From Paragonimus westermani (Eukaryota; Platyhelminthes; Trematoda; Plagiorchiida; Troglotrematidae): 64,000 nucleotides of DNA. The position numbers and the translations under genes were made by a program. The DNA is taken from assembly GCA_008508345.1 (NCBI GenBank), contig QNGE01003302.1, positions 9,340 through 73,339 of the forward strand. The letters run 5' to 3'. The number at the start of each line of letters is the position of its first letter. Position 1 is the first letter of the stretch. Of this stretch, positions 23,400-34,348 are shown piece after piece. The notes beneath the pieces were generated by a model. That model made no database searches, had not been told where the DNA came from, and worked only from the letters and a program-made list of their open reading frames with translations.

Positions 23400-24150
23400 A
23401 GTTGGACCAGTTAAAATTTCTGAGTGGTTAAGACTATCGAGGGGCAGATATATTCATTCAGTTATACGTTATGGGTTCTATGGATAATGCACTTCCGTCA
23501 TATGGGCCACGCAGCATACTTTCTGGATGGCGAAAAGTGGATACCACAAGATGTTGATGCAAATTAGGCATGACCGTCCCAAGTAACTTTGACTTGTATT
23601 TCAACAGTGCGCCAATGACCGGAGAAACCAAATCGGCACTTGGGTTACTCACCAGACTGTTTGGGCATTTCCACTCAAACTGTTGAACTATCATACCCAG
23701 TTCGGTAGTGCTTCCCCATCTTGAGCTATATATCCAAATTCGTCGTTCTTATTCCCTGAAATACATCACTAGTGAGAGAGTGCAAAGGCTACAAAACGGG
23801 TTATGACACTACCTTCGCCACCTTACTCGGATTGATTGCACAAGTTCTGGAGGCTCTCAGTGTTCCACCGTCATATCAGGGGAAGGTTGCTTTCGGTATG
23901 TGGGATCCTACATCCAGTATCCCCTAAAGTAATCTTTGTGCTTGCAAAGACTATCACCCTCAGATGTGATTCACTAAGGCGATAGCACTAAATTAGCCAC
24001 TGGACTTGTAGAAAACACTCTGAGCGTCTGGGTGTATCTGGAACTGCCTACCAGAATCTGCCGTAAATGAGTCATCAGTAGTCAAGTACAAACACAGACT
24101 TGAAGCACATACTTGGAACACAGAAATGAGTCTTCAGAGTACGTGAACCT
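23400..24150 (+). pseudogene. CR1-like LINE RT C-terminal portion
   Basis: No long ORF marks this, but the three plus frames interleave into a clear CR1-type C-terminus. In order: RHMGHAAYFLDGEKWIPQDV; SNFDLYFNSAPMTGETKSAL; GLLTRLFGHFHSNC; LPHLELYIQIRRSYSLKYIT; SERVQRLQNG (family LERVQRRATK); LHKFWRLSVFHRHIRGRLLS (family L..L.L.SL..RR.RGDL); and finally WNCLPESAVNESSVVKYKHR (family WNSLP..VV...S...FK.RLD). Many frameshifts show old age. The same family tail occurs on the minus strand at 61.9-62.4 kb. Confidence 0.8.
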
Positions 24151-24983
24151 TCGACCCATTGTAGTGGAATGCAAATACTCTCGATCTCGTCCTATTGTTC
24201 GCCGTATTCTGCAGTGCAAATGTTGTATGCTTGATAAGCAGTTGCCGAGTTTCCATTCAACTTGTTATCCTCTGATTTTCTCTGTCCCGGTCGTTTTATC
24301 GCTGACCCACTTAACCAATCTTCCCTTGTGTCTTTCCTTTCCGTACCGTCCAACATGGATTCAGGTCAAGTCAATGCCAAGTCAGTATTAAGTTTTTATT
24401 TCCCGAGAGGTGAATTTTCAGATTCAGTTGTACTTAAGTGTTCTCTGTTTCATTTAATCTGTATCTTTCTCGTAAATCCCATGAATTCTACAATTTAGCA
24501 CTACGGGGATATATGTCAGTCCAGTCGTTAGTCCCGCTAGAATTGCGACGTGTGTAAATGAAAACGGAAATGCAATCGTTGCAAACAACGATAACTGTTG
24601 ATTTATGGGTCTATTAATTTTGATGCAGTAAGCAAAATTACAATTTTGAGCGACCAATTCAGTCACTGATTCAAGTCAAATAGGTCAACACAAACCGGCT
24701 TACATGTATCTGAGTGACAGTAGCTTGAAACTTAATAGCTGTGTGTAGTCCCACAGTCTTCTTTGAATACTCCGCAATTTTGGAGATCAATTCTACTGCG
24801 ATGGATGACCGAGTGGGAGATGCGATTTTCAAACACTCAGTGGAATACCTCAACGTGGTAGTGAGATGGGGAAAGCCCACAGGGGATGGATTACGGACAA
24901 CACGGACGACAGAACAAGTCATTGTCCAACGAAATCGGGCCAACGGGTAAGAAATGGCAAAAGAAAATTCACGGCAAATAGCA
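24151..24983. other. Unassigned stretch upstream of gypsy gag
   Basis: If the gypsy element that follows were complete, its 5' LTR and primer-binding site would lie here. I could not identify either. A 112-codon minus frame at 24671-25009 is unrecognised. Confidence 0.4.
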
Positions 24984-25320
24984 TGAGCCAAACGCACGGA
25001 ACCAAACAATATCGTACACAGCAGTTAAATGAAAACATTGCTGCTTTGTTGACTGGAATTTCGGTGCATAAACGCGAGCGCTCGAGAGGCGAAAACACGT
25101 GCGGATTGGACGATGAAGATCCTGCTCCATCAAACTACTTTTCACGACATTTGTACCGTGACCTGAGCACACCGCGATAAAGATACCGTGGCCAAGCCCA
25201 TTCGCAGAAGGAGACGTGGAAGATTGGTTGTGGGAATTCGAACCGAGTTCATCGTGCAGAGGAACAAAAGACGAGGCACAACTTTTGACACCACTGGAGA
25301 CTGTTCATCGGACGAGCAAA
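24984..25320 (+). pseudogene. Gypsy gag, N-terminal part
   Basis: The plus strand opens with an ATG at 24984 (SQTHGTKQYRTQQLNENIAA). After a frameshift near 25180 it reads PSPFAEGDVEDWLWEFE, matching the gypsy gag segment 'P.PFAEGDVEDWL.EFE' at the start of the capsid-like domain. Gag forms the intracellular particle. The reading then degrades at about 25320, and the matching downstream gag segment appears only at 27045. Confidence 0.65.
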
Positions 25321-27044
25321 GACCTCCTATCTTGAGCAAACAAAGACCGCGGTCTCATATCCGTGATGCTTCTCCCACATGTATCGAGCGATGGGTGTCG
25401 CCAGCGGTTTGTGTGAATATTTCAATTTAACTCATTGTCTTATGCACGTTAAGATGTGAAAATGCAACGGTTACACAACCACATCCACAACAGACAGAAT
25501 GTTTGACAAATGTATGAATTTAACTTCACTGTTAATTTCACCACAAAATTACAGGGATGGATATGAAAGCGTTTTAAAAAAGGTATTACAGAGGAGCTAG
25601 ACGCACGGGTATACGCATAAATGGATTTGAAATAGGATCGAGTTGGGTTACGAATGTACATGGATGAGGGTTAAAATGAATAGGCTGAACGGAATCGAAC
25701 ACAGTTTTTTTGGAAAACGACTTGCATGGTGTAAAATAGTGGACCACTGTGGTGTCGTTTGGACAGTAAAATTGAACGCGTCTAAAGTTAGACAACTATT
25801 TCATAGATCTAGAAAGTACTGGACAACCTTTGGTTGAAAGATCAGGTGAGATAACCCGCGAGCAATGTAGTCGAAGGGAAGTAAAGAGACATTCACAGAA
25901 AGAGGGGAGGGATGAAAAAGATTTCAAGCGTAGGACTCAAAAAGAATTTATCTTATTAGAAACCCCGTTAACATGGAGATATCAGGTCAGATTGCTGCTC
26001 AGCGTGGCACATCACTACTTAACTGTTCGGTACCCAGGACTAAACCTATTCGCAACTTGTATTGGGGACAGGTGTCAAAAGTTGCCAGCAGAGTGTTCTT
26101 TTAAAAACAGCAAACAAACGTCAACACGTTTTTACTTATTGAACTGCTTAGAACGCGCTAGACCCGCGAGCCACTTCAGTAAGTCCAATTTACAAGGTGA
26201 ATGAAGAGAATATTCATGAATTTTGAACGTCAAAGAAGATATTATTTGTACATTTTGACAAAACTGATCTATTGGGAATGGAAATGGGACCCAGATAAAT
26301 CAAAAAGAAAACAGTAGAAAGGGTTGCGCTTCAAAAAAGCGACAGATTTCGTTCTTATTGAGGAACTTTCTTGACTAGTTGAGCTAGTAAACCGACAGTG
26401 ACTCGAAAAATATTCGCTTTACAACAATACAAAAAACGGTTGAGTGCCGTACCCTTTTAAAGGACAAAAAAGAATCTCTGTACTGATGCAGTTGAAAGCA
26501 TTGCTATGATCAAGGAATCAAAAGCAGACCCCCTTACATTTGCTATTCAGGTATGATACAGCAGGACACTGACAGTCAGTCAGTCAGAATTCTCAGTCAG
26601 CTTCATACACCGGAGTAAACAATCATTCCACTTTGTGAATAAAACTGCTATTAAACAATTGCAGCCACTGTTCCGCGTGCAAAAGGAACTGACCATTAAG
26701 TTAGAACCTCTCATGGATGTTTCCATGCTTGAACAGGACACTGCATATATTTTGTGACCTTCATTTCTGTAGTATGTGCTGGATAAAATACAGCGAAATC
26801 CTGTTGAACATTTACTGTGTGATACATTACTACTAGCATTGTGAGCCAAGAACTCGGTTGGTTTAATCGGAAAATCAACACAGGATATTTGCTTCAGCAC
26901 TGCTTCGGTCAGAAGCACGCGTTTACACATAACGATACTTCGTCGCACTATGTATTGACAGTAAAGAGAATATTACTGATGCATTGAACACACTGAGTTG
27001 TGTGTTGTAAGTTGTGTGGGGTGAACGCCAACATAATTACATTA
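25321..27044. other. 1.7-kb stretch splitting gypsy gag
   Basis: In related elements the two gag motifs flanking this stretch are separated by roughly 60-80 residues. The extra ~1.5 kb therefore looks like an insertion. I recognise no coding domain in it; frames at 25830-26204 plus and 26580-26948 minus carry no known motif. A short CAGT repeat lies at about 26574. The nature and ends of the insert are unknown. Confidence 0.4.
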
Positions 27045-27366
27045 TGAGATACTGCTTCACGAATTTAAGTCAAGCTTTAGACGAGAGAGTGTAAATGATT
27101 TCATTGCACGCACTCAACAAGTTATGCCTGACTGCCGTTACAAGGAGATTCCTGCCACCATATTTGAGGCTCGATTTCCGGTATCCATAGCAAGCAAACA
27201 CGTGAAAGATTACTGTCAGAACATTAGTCTACACTACCCCGGCAGGAAGCTTGCGCGATTATTCGACAAGGGAAAGCAATAATAAATAGTGAATCACGTT
27301 TTCACAGCAGACGAACACGAATGCTGTTCAAGTTGTTGCCAGATCAACTGACGGACCACTGAAGAC
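27045..27366 (+). pseudogene. Gypsy gag, capsid C-terminal part
   Basis: The plus strand reads LLHEFKSSFRRESVNDFIAR, TQQVMPDCRYKEIPATIFEA and RFPVSIASKHVKDY, then ISLHYPGRKLARLF before two stops. This is a well-preserved gypsy gag segment (family 'RESV..F...L..L...C.Y......I.ERF..GI'). It ends at the target-site duplication of the solo LTR and resumes with the zinc knuckle on the other side. Confidence 0.75.
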
Positions 27367-27371
27367 CTTAG

Positions 27372-27779
27372 TGTTGGGGATGTCACATACCCCCAAAAAT
27401 CTGTCCACTAATGGGATGAGCATTTACCGTTTCTTTCGTAAAGTCGAATTCCTTTGATATGCCATCTTTTTTTTTACCTCTGGCTCCGACTCATACTGGA
27501 CGCTAGTTAGCTTGTTTTTTTCACCCGATAGCTTGACGAGCTATAAAAACGCAAGAGCTGCATTTTGTACTTTGACTTCGGCTTTTCGGCACTTGAACTT
27601 CGGCACTCGGAACTTCGGGCTGAGGCAAAAAACGCTTTTTTCGGGAGACCAGTGTTTTTCCTTCGTAGTCAGCTTTGGGGGAATCGGCTCTTCGGGGTAA
27701 AACAGCGCGTACCATATCACTGCGTCGTAGGAATCGTTCCAGTTCAATTGCATCCACTCGGTCGTTCCGCGATATAACA
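27372..27779 (+). mobile_element. Solo LTR, 408 bp, with 5-bp target-site duplication
   Basis: The block starts TGTTGGGGATG, ends GATATAACA (terminal TGTT...AACA) and is flanked on both sides by CTTAG (27367-27371 and 27780-27784). This is the pattern of an LTR-retrotransposon insertion reduced to one LTR by recombination. A TATAAAA box lies at 27542-27548, which suggests plus orientation, followed by a tract of TTCGGC-like repeats. Because TG...CA ends are symmetric, orientation rests on the TATA box only. It interrupts gypsy gag and is therefore younger than that element. Confidence 0.85.
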
Positions 27780-27784
27780 CTTAG

Positions 27785-27900
27785 GCAAATCATTGGTATG
27801 CTATCGACGTGGAAAACACCACTCTTCGGCCAACAAGTACCGCCATAAGCAGTTTGCTAAGTGTGTGGAAAAACTGGACACCTGGCTAGTGTGCGTCGCA
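27785..27900 (+). pseudogene. Gypsy gag zinc-knuckle region
   Basis: After the solo LTR one frame reads VCYRRGKHHSSANKYRHKQF and then AKCVEKLDTW. This resembles a gag nucleocapsid knuckle pair (CxxCGxxH....C) with most cysteines and histidines lost or shifted. Placement between capsid and protease is correct. The call relies on position as much as on motif. Confidence 0.5.
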
Positions 27901-28034
27901 TAAGAGTTTGTCGACCGCCAAACTGCTAATCACCGGTAGAAACAGTAAAATCCTTTGACTGTGCCACTGAATGCGACATCGTGTTGAACACAATTTGTAG
28001 TGTTGTGATTGATAACTAGTGTTGAGCTCCACAT

Positions 28035-28253
28035 TATTCCGTGCAAATGGAAGTCGGGGGACAACCTATTCACACACAGATTGATATTAGAGCTTACGCT
28101 ATGATAATAAGACCTGCATCCGTGAAAAAGTTGCCAAAACTTTCCACGTGTCACTCGATCTTGCGGACATATACTGGACAGCCGATTCCTGTACTGGGAA
28201 AGTGCACCGTCCGCGTCCAATATGATAGCGAAAACCAAACTTTACAGGCTTAG
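28035..28253 (+). pseudogene. Gypsy aspartic protease
   Basis: A 70-codon frame contains VGGQPIHTQIDIRAYAMIIR, the position of the catalytic 'ELDTGAAVSII' in gypsy proteases, followed by LRTYTGQPIPVLGKCTVRVQ, which matches the conserved downstream block almost exactly. The catalytic DTG has become DIR, so the enzyme is dead. The protease normally cleaves the gag-pol polyprotein. Confidence 0.8.
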
Positions 28254-28259
28254 GATTGC

Positions 28260-29225
28260 TCTGACCTATCGGTGCAAGAATGAATCTGCCAGGTAGGTTA
28301 GATGCCGTTAAAACCGGTACAGGACTGTCGAAATTTGAGGACATTCTGTCCTCCGATGTGTTTGAGAATAAACTTGGCAAACTAAGTGGACTCCAAGCCA
28401 GCACAAACAAATGTTCATCAACCTCGTTTCCAACCTCGTTTCTTATTCCGTATGGTCAAAAGTCAAATAGGAGCTGACTCGGCTACAAATGGAAAATATC
28501 ATTACCCCACTACAACATAGAGAATGGAGGACCACAGGCGTCCCTGTTGTCAAACCAGATGGACCCCTACAAATCTGTGATGATGACACATTAACTGTTA
28601 ACTGTGTCTCTATACTGAACAAATACCGGTTGCACTGTATAGAGGACTTGCACGCTATACACGCCGGTGGCCAAAGTTGTGTGAAAACTGACCTTAGCCA
28701 TACTTACTCCCAAGTGGAACTTGATGAATCCTCTTGTGTTTGTACTGCAATTACTACACACACGGACCCATTACAATACACACAGTTACCCTTAAGTATC
28801 AATTCGGCCCCGGCAATTTTTCAATGGACTGCAGACAACTTTGTGAAAGATGTTCCATTCGTTTGTGCATATTTAAATGACACCCTTGTAACTGAGCCCA
28901 CAGCATCCGAACATTTACACACTTTAGCGTTGGTGCTTGGCTGTCTTCCACAAATCAGATTAGAGCTGAAGAGTTCAAAATGTGAGTTCTTCGTCGACTC
29001 TGGTCGTTAACGTAGATACCAACTTGACAAAAACCGTTTGCAAGTGTTAGATGACAAACTGCAACGCATTCTCGGAGCACCGAAACCTAGAAACGAACGT
29101 GAACTTCGTTCATTTTTGGAAATACTGTCCTACTACCGTCATTTCCTGCCACATGCTCCCACAATCCTTTCACTCCTGTATACACTGTTACAAAAAGTGC
29201 ACTCTGGTTTTGGGGCCTGATGTGG
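28260..29225 (+). pseudogene. Gypsy reverse transcriptase
   Basis: The main frame (28489-29010, 173 codons) contains REWRTTGVPVVKPDGPLQIC, VNCVSILNKYRLHCIEDLHA, GGQSCVKTDLSHTYSQVELD, LPLSINSAPAIFQWTADNFV, CAYLNDTLVTEPTA and LELKSSKCEFF. This is the whole finger-palm order of gypsy RT. The catalytic YLDD is YLND, which removes one metal-binding Asp. A stop follows CEFF; the next frame continues with RNERELRSFLEILSYYRHFL, the conserved connection segment (ELRSFLGLVNYY..F). The upstream spacer with FEDILSSDVFENKLGKLSG also fits. Confidence 0.9.
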
Positions 29226-29590
29226 CGCCAGGCGTTTGTTGATGCAAGCAGAAATTGTGCGCTTCTACATTTCTTGTCCATTGCAATTGATGCAAACCAC
29301 TAATATTGCAGTGAGATGAGTCTCCATGGGGATTTGAAGCAATACTTGGCCATCGGATAGAAGGTTGTTCTCTGAGACCAGTCACCTTTGCCCCACGAAC
29401 TTTACAACCATCTGAGAAAAATTATTCCCATCTAGAAAAGGAGACCTTGGCCGTAATTCCCGGGATTATACACTTTTACCAACAAGTCTCGGGAAAGCAT
29501 TTTGGAACCCATAGGAACCACAAGCCGTTTTCGTTATTACTGAGGGAGGAGAAATAAATTCAGCATCTGTCTTCATCTAGAATGCACAGA
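29226..29590 (+). pseudogene. Gypsy RNase H
   Basis: Interleaved plus frames give QAFVDASRNC (start of RNase H, family 'CDASPYGVGAV') followed by a degraded remainder with LRKIIPI and LGLYTFTNKSRESILE-like segments in the place of '..YSQIEKEALAI.F...KF..YL'. Several stops occur within 350 bases. Position directly after RT and before the integrase supports the call more than the residues do. Confidence 0.6.
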
Positions 29591-29593
29591 TAG

Positions 29594-30930
29594 ATGTTAC
29601 TTCTAAGCGCCTACCAATACAAACTTTGTTACGTCACTGGGGTCAGCAGCACTACGGCCGATGTTTTGAGTTGTCTTTCCCTAACCAGCGCGACGACAAC
29701 GACAAGTGAACCACCCGAATTGGTCAACCTCTTGCACCACTTGGACACAATGCCGATTCGGACTGAGAAAATGAAGCGGCTAACCGATCATGCTCCGGTG
29801 CTGTCGAAAATAAAACACTTCCTGGCAATCGGGTGCCCTGTGGAAGTTATTCCTGAGTTGAAACCATTCTTAGTTCAGAAGAATGAATTAATCTTACACG
29901 ATGGTTGTATTTTCTGGTGCTCTCGAAGAATTGCAGTGTTCATCCTGAAGTAACAGGGATGAAGGTCCTGGCGATGGCTTACTCCTAGTGACCAAATGTT
30001 GACTTACACATTGGACAGCTTTTGAAGTCATGTGTGATATGTCAGAAGTAACAACGAAATAATATCCCCGGACCAATACACATTTGGCGTGGACGTGAGA
30101 GATCACGGCAGCGACTATACATTAGTCGACTACATTAACCTGATTACTAGTCTGATTTACTTGCCTATAATTTACCTATAATTTACATTGCCTATAATTG
30201 ATGCCCACTTTGGATGGATCGATATCTATTCCGTCACACATGCTGATTCACATTCCAAGGTAACCAGGATGTGATCTTCGTTTCCCACATTCAGAATATC
30301 TGAGATAGTTTGTACTGACAACGGAGCTCATTTCATCAGTGAAGAATGCCAACAGTTTCTCCGTAACAATGGCGCACGGCAGGCAACGTCTGCACCATAC
30401 CCGCTTGCGTTGAATGGTCTGGCTGAATGTGTAGTTCAGACTGTCAAAGAAGGACTCCTCAAGCAACGTTCTGGAACGATACAAACCAAACTAGATCGGC
30501 TTATTCACGTGCAAGACAACTCCAACCGAGTCGATAGGGAAATTTGCGCATGTGATAGTTGGTGGAAAATTACGACCAAGGTGGCGTTTAATTTTTCCAA
30601 ATACCCGCAGCTGCATTGAAACAAAACGGAAGAAGATGTGTACCTGATCACATGACAGGAAGGAAATACAAGTAAAGGAGTTGGATCCAGTCTCTAAAAG
30701 GTTACCACATGAGGCAAGCTGGCAGCCAGTTACAATCATTAGCTATATAGGGACCGGTGGCCACATTGTATGTCGACATTCAGACCATGTCCGACATCGC
30801 ACCACAGAGGCGTTTGAACCGAACAGATTGACAGAAAATGTCGAAAGTAGCAACAACCACAGAGACGCCAGCGAAGCTCCGACGGAGTCAACGTGTGCCG
30901 AACCCAATAGACCGACATCAACTTGAGACT
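29594..30930 (+). pseudogene. Gypsy integrase and C-terminal region
   Basis: An open frame (29594-29953) covers the RNase H-integrase link (LSAYQYKLCYVTGVSSTTAD, ELKPFLVQKNELILHDGCIF). Further on, separate frames give the catalytic core: IDAHFGWIDIYSVTHADSHS, CTDNGAHFISEECQQFLRNN and NGLAECVVQTVKEGLLKQ. These hold the expected D, D and E of the DDE triad in order. The zinc-binding HHCC segment between them is lost. A small tandem expansion near 30160-30200 breaks the core. The end (RLPHEASWQPVTIISYIGTG, AFEPNRLTENVE) matches the conserved C-terminal 'gypsy integrase' tail. Confidence 0.85.
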
Positions 30931-30990
30931 CAACATGTTCGATAAGAGGAGACGGATGCTACTCATGCAGTGCCGGACAAATTACTTACC

Positions 30991-32389
30991 TGGCCACTCT
31001 GATTGGGCGCGGCTGACCTTGACAAATTACTCGTCCTACGTTTTATTGGTTACGATTACGGGCAGTTTTGGCCGCCTGTAAGTATCATTGAATCAATGGG
31101 ACACGGTGCGTTATCATGCGTTCTGTCTCTTTACCCGAACTACGAGCAGTGTGCGTCTATTACTGCGGTGTCATGTTATCGATTGGTAAGTATTACCATT
31201 TCCCACTACACTAGGATGAGGTGATGACTTGTCCGAGAACGTTGTGTTTTTTCACAGAAGGATCACCACGCCCGACTGGTTTCGAGTTCAAGCCACTCAG
31301 GACAAAAACTGTTGATACCGGTCAAGCTCTCAGAATTCTCGCACCAGAACGTCAAAGGAATGCACACAGAACTGTAATTGTCTCACCTGAAAGAGGGTTT
31401 ACGGATTTTCAGTGGTCTGGTTTTCACTTACAATAGCTTGTTCTGTATCTTCAGTGGACGTACATGTGCTAAATGAAGAAAGCAGAAGGTCTGAATAATT
31501 CTCTGACGATTGCTTATTGTGCATGCTACTACGTGTACGCCCTTTTCAGACAAGCAGAAAGGGGGCTACGACTATCAAACACAAAGAGTGACAAATGCAA
31601 TTGCGTGATTTTGGACGTTAAATCTTAAGAAGGATCTGTCTAATCCCTTACCGTATGGTAAAAGATGATGGTGAGAATATATTCAGAAGGGAAAGGAGAT
31701 GAGCAGTCGAACCCGTTGGACAAATGTCTTCTAAGCAGTTTGTAAAAAGCTCAAAATATATAAAGCAATTTCATTGACTTTTTCGAAACCTAAGCTTAGA
31801 TTTATTTCTAGCAAGTTCAGCACAGGTTATGAGTATCCGAGTATTCGTAATCATGCGGGGCTCTTCTATATCGACTAAAAAGTCAAACCTTCTCAGCCTG
31901 AGAGTATCCAAGCGCAGCATATTCCTGCTGGTGTACACCCAAGGGCTTGTTGACTAGTAGTTTCTGGTACCTGTACAGTACACATTCTCGCATTTCTGAG
32001 ACGACTTTTTATAGCAAACACCAAATAAGGCAGCAAAGTTCCTCTAGTTATCTCACAAATAGCATAAGAAAAGGAACGTGTCACAGGAGTTTAACATTTG
32101 AAGAGGCTGACCTTCACATGACGAACACTGTCGCAGACGCTAATCAAAGTTGACCAAGTGCGCTCAGTTTTACCTGTGAACCTGTTTGTATCTTATTGGT
32201 TCGTCGCCTTATTTACGGGCTCAGTCGCTTGACCTAAAACCGAGAAATGAGATGAGATGGGGCAACACCATTTATTGGAAGAGCGAGACAAAACTAGACC
32301 ACAGAGGTCTAGATTTAAGATGTCAGAGGAAGACCTACAACCACTGAAAGAGAAAGTATGAGTTTTATCAGGTAAACCATCATATAAAA
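30991..32389. other. Unassigned stretch between two gypsy remnants
   Basis: A 3' LTR of the upstream element or 5' parts of the downstream one would be expected here, but no repeat pair is recognised. Short frames at 31003, 31221 and 31947 carry no known motif. Confidence 0.45.
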
Positions 32390-33388
32390 ACCTGAGCGAA
32401 CATTGGCCGTTTTTAGGAACTGCAACACAGTTTTATCGATTCAAATCTTCTGCAGCGAAGCATTTTTAGCTTGAGAAAAGAGGCGGAGGCTGGCGATATG
32501 CCCACATTCAAGAGACTGTTTTCAACATAGCTAAGAAATTCTTACTTCACCATGCGTTCCAATACATCATGATCCAGAAGAACTAGTCGTACATTTTGCG
32601 ATGCTCCTCTACACGGTCATGGTGGCGTGTTATTACACAAGCTTCCAGATGGATCGCAACTTCTCATCTCCTACTGCTCCTGGACATCTAGCTCCATAGA
32701 ACACAATTACTCACATCTTGAATGGGAAGCCATGACTACTCGACTCAGTGTAAAACGGTTTTATTCTTACCTTCTTGAAAGACGGTTCACAATTTTTACG
32801 GGTCACAAGCCTTTATTTCGTTACCGAATGAGGAAAAGGCGATGTAACAAACGTTCTTTTCGCAGAAACAATTCGCTGGGCTCTCATCTTATTTGCTTAC
32901 AACCTTAAGAATCGATGCACTCCCGAACGATTCAATTCTGCTGTTGATGCCTCAAGTGGGTTGCCATTATCAAACACACTGTCCACATAATTCATCCCAT
33001 AAGAAATTGTGCACCTTATTTAACACATCAACCATTCTCCTATCAATTCGACGGATATACGACATGAAAGAGTCAAAGACATCTTACTAGCCTTTGTCAA
33101 ACGGTACGTGTAGGTGAGATGGCCAGAGTGGACACCTAGCAACATTGCTCTATTCCGATCAAAATAGACCGAATTAAGTCTTCAAAATGGCTACCTGGAG
33201 AGCACGTGTGGTGACTTTGAAAAGAGTGTCGTCGTCCACACTTGAGGAACTAAGTGATGCGCATCCAGGTATCATAAAAATGAAATCGTCATCCCGTTTT
33301 TGTGTGTGCTGGACGGCGCTGGATGGTGACATGGCTTCAGTGGTTAAGTCGTGTGCATTATGCCAAGAAAACCGGAATGTAGCCCCCC
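32390..33388 (+). pseudogene. Gypsy pol fragment: RT end, RNase H, integrase zinc domain
   Basis: A second gypsy copy on the plus strand. It opens with a worn RT connection region (about 32400-32590). RNase H then reads HGHGGVLLHKLPDGSQLLIS, SIEHNYSHLEWEAMTTRLSV and KRFYSYLLERRFTIFTGHKP, a close match to family RNase H. An integrase H2C2 zinc domain follows in 33187-33390: EELSDAHPGIIKMKSS and VVKSCALCQENRN. The DDE core is absent: the sequence switches to repeat R-A immediately after. A 300-base gap between RNase H and integrase is poorly readable. Confidence 0.85.
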
Positions 33389-33676
33389 CACTTGTGATTC
33401 CACTGAAGCATCACGCATCCAATGTAAATCAGAAGGAATGAGACCGGGAGGTGTGTGAGTGAATCCTTCGTGTCCAGCCGGTCAATCAATTGGCCAGCTG
33501 GAAAGTGAAACGCCCTGTCTCTCGAGAAATAAACGAACAGAAACTGCTATGATAAGAACTACACTGAGAACAAGAATATTGAAAGTATAAAGTAAGAAGC
33601 ATTCCATTACAGAAGTACATGTTGGCACACTGTAGAGGGGAAATGGAGGGAAAGCAATATACAAGGTTGGAGTGGA
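33389..33676 (+). repeat. 288-bp interspersed repeat R-A, copy 2
   Basis: This matches 18876-19164 in the same orientation, including the AATAAA hexamer (33528-33533). It directly follows the integrase zinc domain of the gypsy fragment and replaces the expected catalytic core. It is either an insertion or a recombination partner. Confidence 0.85.
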
Positions 33677-33689
33677 AGGATACAGACAA

Positions 33690-34348
33690 GGCGGTCGTCA
33701 TACAGAGCGCCAACAGGGCTGATGTAAAGAAAAGGTGGTAGGCCCCAAGCGTCCAAGAATCTGAGGAGGGGACCAGGTGAACTACAAACGACAGCAGTCG
33801 TTGGTTAATGTTAGAAGGAATAAAAATGGATGTAGCGAGTATAGCCTACTTGAGCCTAACGTACTTGTTGTCTCTTGGCCGGCGGTGTACTGCGAGTATG
33901 TTGATGACCCCGTGTCCTTAAATCAGCGTCGCATGCACACAAACGCGCGCCCACAGGCGAGCACGGCAACAAACACGTTTATTCTCATCTCGGACGGTTG
34001 TCATTACCAACTACCAATACATCGGTCTCACCTACCACTGTCAGCCAAGAACGCTAATGGCTCAAGATTTATTTTTTCCTTAGACCAATACATGAGTTAT
34101 GCTGTTCAAAATGATGACAAGCAAATCCACTCATCTGCGTACAACGCTGATTCCAGAACGCCACGGTTGCCAAAGACGCCAGTACTCAGTTCCTGTATGT
34201 GCGGAGAATCATTTCACGTCATGCTGCACTCCAACGTTTCTTATTGTACTTTTCCCGCAGCTACTTCAATGTCAAATTCCATGCTGTCGCCTCAGTACTG
34301 GATAGTTGTGGTGTGAGAAATATGGTGCGACCGTTTATCTTCGCTACA
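33690..34348 (-). mobile_element. Diverged LTR of the TGTAGTGAGG family
   Basis: Read on the minus strand from 34348, this begins TGTAGCGAAGATAAACGGTC and GCACCATA, homologous to the solo LTRs at 58092 and 62457. Similarity continues for about 250 bases (CGTTGGA.GCAG, GGAACTGA, GATGAGTG) to a GAGAATAAACGTG polyadenylation-like segment. The copy is longer than the two solo LTRs at its 3' side, and its end is uncertain; an AGACAACA word near 33870 is one possible end. No target-site duplication was found. It begins exactly where a gypsy protease frame stops. The 179-codon plus-strand frame across it is antisense. Confidence 0.6.

Larger units (their letters stand above)
24984..30990 (+). mobile_element. 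Decayed Ty3/gypsy LTR retrotransposon, internal region
   Basis: Remnants of gag, zinc knuckle, protease, RT, RNase H and integrase occur in order on the plus strand, which is the Ty3/gypsy order with integrase last. Two interruptions lie in gag: about 1.7 kb between its two halves, and a solo LTR with a target-site duplication. Frameshifts and stops are frequent. No flanking LTR pair was recognised, so the outer limits are estimates. Confidence 0.85.

Noticed and set aside
33777..34316. 179-codon plus-strand open frame
   Set aside because: It is antisense to a diverged LTR homologous to the 58-kb and 62-kb copies, so it is not treated as a gene.
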